The notes under the pieces: model-generated
The model's database searches: none
Told to the model about the DNA's origin: nothing
Seen by the model: only the letters and a program-made list of their open reading frames with translations
Translations under genes and position numbers: made by a program
NCBI RefSeq assembly: GCF_032401055.1
Contig: NZ_CP135529.1
Span: forward strand, 4,710,501-4,774,500
Origin: Tardiphaga sp. 709
GTDB taxonomy: Bacteria; Pseudomonadota; Alphaproteobacteria; Rhizobiales; Xanthobacteraceae
Reading direction: 5' to 3'
Length of the DNA stretch: 64,000 nt
Shown here: positions 61,868-64,000 of the stretch, one piece after another
Layout of the letters: each line of letters begins with the position of its first letter
Numbering within the stretch: the first letter of the stretch is position 1

Positions 61868-64000
61868 TCAGAATCGGTAGGTCGCTGACCCCAGCACTGT
61901 GCGCCCGATGCCATAGAAGCAGTCGCCACGCGCGAGGCAGGTGGCGAGGTGCCGTTTGTCGGCGATGTTGCTGGCGTTGACCTGGAAACGCCAAGGGCCT
62001 GTCTCGTATTTGATCATGGCGTCGAACAGCGTGTAGTCCGGCGTGCGGAGCGTATCCGTGCCGTCCCAGGACTCGCCGATATAACGCACGCCGCCGCCGA
62101 GGGTGACGTCGCGCAGACCCAGCGACGTCAAGCGATAGGTGCCCCACAGCGATGCCTGATGATCCGGCACGGTTTCCACATGCTTGCCGACATTGTCGCC
62201 GCTTTCAACCTTGGCATCGAGATAGGAGTAGCTGCCAATCAGTCTGAGGTCGGGTGTCACCTGGGTGATGACCTCGAGCTCCACGCCACGGATACGCACC
62301 TGTCCGGTCTGGATCGAAGCGATGAAACCATTTGCATCGGGCACGGATCCTGAGGCCAGCCGGTTCTTCTCGACGGTGTCGAAAATAGCGCCGTTGATCG
62401 CGGTGCCCGGGAATGGATTGTACTTGAAACCGACCTCGTAGATCTCGCCGCGCTGCGCCTTGCAGATCTCGGCGCAGACATTGGCGCCGAAGATCGGATT
62501 GAACGATTGCGCGTAGGTGACGTAGGGATTGAAGCCAACAGGCGTTTCATACATCAGGCCCACGCGGCCCGTTGTGGCCTTGGTGTCTTCGTCGGGGCTG
62601 CCTGCGACGCGGTTGCTGACATAGTCCTGTCGAACGCCGACCGTGGCGAGCCAGGGGCCGAGCCGCATCTGGTCCTGCGCGTACAGGCCGAGCTGGCTTT
62701 GCCGCACCGCGGGGGTGTCGGACAACACAGGCGCCGTAAGACTGGTGTAGACGGGAGCATAGAGATCGAATGGTGTTGGATCAAAGCCACCGCCTGAACG
62801 TGTGCGCTGGTTCAGGTCGCGATAGTCGAGGCCGAACAGCATCTTGTGCGAAACAGGTCCGGTCAGCAGCTTGAGCTGGACATTGTTGTCCATGGTCAGG
62901 CTGTCCTTGGCCACTTCCTGGCTGGAGATGTAGCGCGCCACCGTTCGGTGCTCGGGATCCAGAAACGGATTCGAGGGATTTGAGTAGGAATCCGGGTAGG
63001 CTGTCCGATAGATGCCTTCGACATGCGTGAAGCGCAGGTTCTGGGTGATTTTCACGGCATCGTTGAAGCTGTGTTCGAACAGGCTGCTGAAAGCACCGGT
63101 CTCGGTCTGGTATTTGTCGTAGCCGGGATAGCTCGCGAAGCGATTCACCGGAATGAAGCCGTTCGGCCCCGCGAACAGCGTGCCTTCATGCGGCAGGAAC
63201 GCCGTAGAGCTGCCGCTCGTGTCCTTCTGATAGGTGCCGAGCACAGTCCAGTTGGTGTTGTTGGTCGGCCGCCAGGTCAGCGACGGTGCCAGCACGATGC
63301 GGTCGTCCTTAGTGAAGTCGGTCTGCATGTTGCTGTCGCGGAAGACGCCGACGAAGCGATACAACCACTCGCCATCCTTGGTCAGCTTGCCGGTCGTATC
63401 GATCTGCACCTGCTTGCGGTTGAAGCTGCCAAATTGAACGCCGATCTCGCTCGCCGCTTCCGCCTGCGGGCGCTTCGAGATCAGGTTGATCAGGCCCGCC
63501 GTGGACGTGTCGCCGTACAGTACGGACGCCGGTCCGCGCATCACCTCGATGCGCTCGGCCGTATAGGGATCGGGCCGCCATTCGTTGAACCGATAGGCGT
63601 CCGCCGCGCGCGTGCCGTCGAGATAGATATTGGGGTCCTGACCACGGATGCGCGGATAGTCGCCGCGTGAGTCCACACCGTAGGCGTCGGCGAAGACGCC
63701 CGGGATATAGCGCAGGGCATCCTGAACACTCGTCGCGCCCTGATCGGCCATGCGATCGGTCGTGACCACCGTGATCGACTGCGGCGTCTCGCGCAGCGGC
63801 GTGTCGGTTTTCATGCCGGTGGTGCTCTGCCCGGCGAGATAGCCCCGCACAGGGCCGGTGCCGGATTCAAAGGCTGCGGCAGCCGGAGCGGCGGTCGCGG
63901 CCGGCGCCGTCGGCCCCCGCGCTGCAGTTCGACGGCTGGCGGCGGAGCGCGCCGCCTGCGACCGCTGCGGACGTGCTGGCGTGGCACGCGGTTTGGCCTG
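61868..64000 (-). CDS. TonB-dependent siderophore receptor, copy 2 (5' end beyond window)
   Basis: Over 710 residues visible; the gene's start lies past 64000. The frame is open through the window edge with an Ala/Pro/Arg-rich linker like that of copy 1. The plug has TDTPLRETPQSITVVT, RGQDPNIYLDGT and RIEVMRGPASVLYG. The barrel ends with the same CFYGxGRT..ATYRF C-terminus as copy 1. The copies are clearly paralogous along the whole length, but the extracellular loops differ. A GTG at 63850 is only an internal codon. It imports a ferric siderophore. Confidence 0.9.
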   Translation of the reverse strand, partial: QAKPRATPARPQRSQAARSAASRRTAARGPTAPAATAAPAAAAFESGTGPVRGYLAGQSTTGMKTDTPLRETPQSITVVTTDRMADQGATSVQDALRYIPGVFADAYGVDSRGDYPRIRGQDPNIYLDGTRAADAYRFNEWRPDPYTAERIEVMRGPASVLYGDTSTAGLINLISKRPQAEAASEIGVQFGSFNRKQVQIDTTGKLTKDGEWLYRFVGVFRDSNMQTDFTKDDRIVLAPSLTWRPTNNTNWTVLGTYQKDTSGSSTAFLPHEGTLFAGPNGFIPVNRFASYPGYDKYQTETGAFSSLFEHSFNDAVKITQNLRFTHVEGIYRTAYPDSYSNPSNPFLDPEHRTVARYISSQEVAKDSLTMDNNVQLKLLTGPVSHKMLFGLDYRDLNQRTRSGGGFDPTPFDLYAPVYTSLTAPVLSDTPAVRQSQLGLYAQDQMRLGPWLATVGVRQDYVSNRVAGSPDEDTKATTGRVGLMYETPVGFNPYVTYAQSFNPIFGANVCAEICKAQRGEIYEVGFKYNPFPGTAINGAIFDTVEKNRLASGSVPDANGFIASIQTGQVRIRGVELEVITQVTPDLRLIGSYSYLDAKVESGDNVGKHVETVPDHQASLWGTYRLTSLGLRDVTLGGGVRYIGESWDGTDTLRTPDYTLFDAMIKYETGPWRFQVNASNIADKRHLATCLARGDCFYGIGRTVLGSATYRF

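Overview
The window is 64 kb of a GC-rich alphaproteobacterial chromosome. It most likely comes from the Bradyrhizobium / Rhodopseudomonas / Tardiphaga group (Nitrobacteraceae, formerly Bradyrhizobiaceae). This rests on a Caulobacter-type fliF-fliG-fliH-fliN-flbD operon beside sciP with CtrA-like boxes, on Rhizobiales-style palindromic intergenic repeats (for example the GAGCATGATC element at 46528-46591), and on the general look of the proteins. It is mostly ordinary core and metabolic chromosome. I see no rRNA, tRNA, CRISPR array, insertion sequence or prophage.

Layout. 0-4.3 kb: a DUF4345 membrane protein, then an AT-rich accessory islet with two orphan genes (an HNH-like zinc-finger protein and a possible HEPN-type protein) and about 1 kb of repeat-derived DNA. 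4.3-12.1 kb: a lytic transglycosylase, a diguanylate cyclase, small membrane and secreted proteins, msrA-msrB, a RecD-like ATPase and a second DUF4345 protein. 12.1-20.1 kb: flagellar genes flbD, fliN, fliH, fliG, fliF, the CtrA inhibitor gene sciP, flgD and fliK, all on the minus strand, with CtrA-like boxes before fliF and sciP and a sigma-54-type promoter before fliK. 20.4-22.7 kb: mnmA (carrying a one-base insertion), a phospholipid N-methyltransferase and a small secreted protein.

22.7-31.2 kb: a minus-strand catabolic cluster. It has a LysR regulator, a quinate/shikimate-type dehydrogenase, a complete branched-chain-type ABC importer, and a 3-dehydroshikimate dehydratase fused to an HPPD-like domain. 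Together they read as uptake of a hydroaromatic acid and its conversion to protocatechuate. 31.5-39.6 kb: a glycosyltransferase, a TetR regulator divergent from an RND efflux adaptor and pump with tandem palindromic operators between, and a nitronate monooxygenase-like protein. 39.8-44.4 kb: gamma-glutamyltransferase, a sensor histidine kinase and a second diguanylate cyclase.

44.5-52.4 kb: a Zur-box-controlled CobW/ZigA-type GTPase, then phosphonate genes (DUF1045, phnM and a hexapeptide transferase on the minus strand, divergent from phnC-phnD-phnE-phnE with Pho-box-like repeats between). The C-P lyase core is not here, and the second phnE has a one-base insertion. 52.4-58.5 kb: a GST divergent from a TetR regulator, an ECF42-type sigma factor with its DGPF partner plus DoxX-like and VOC genes, a Bcr/CflA-type MFS exporter and a DUF1772 protein. 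58.5-64 kb: two paralogous TonB-dependent siderophore receptors flanking an SDR oxidoreductase; the second receptor runs off the window end.

Most notable: the HNH-like/HEPN-like islet, the hydroaromatic ABC uptake cluster, the same palindromic repeat at the binding-protein/permease junction of two unrelated ABC operons, several well-formed operator palindromes, and two clear plus a third possible one-base insertion in conserved genes, which may reflect sequence errors.
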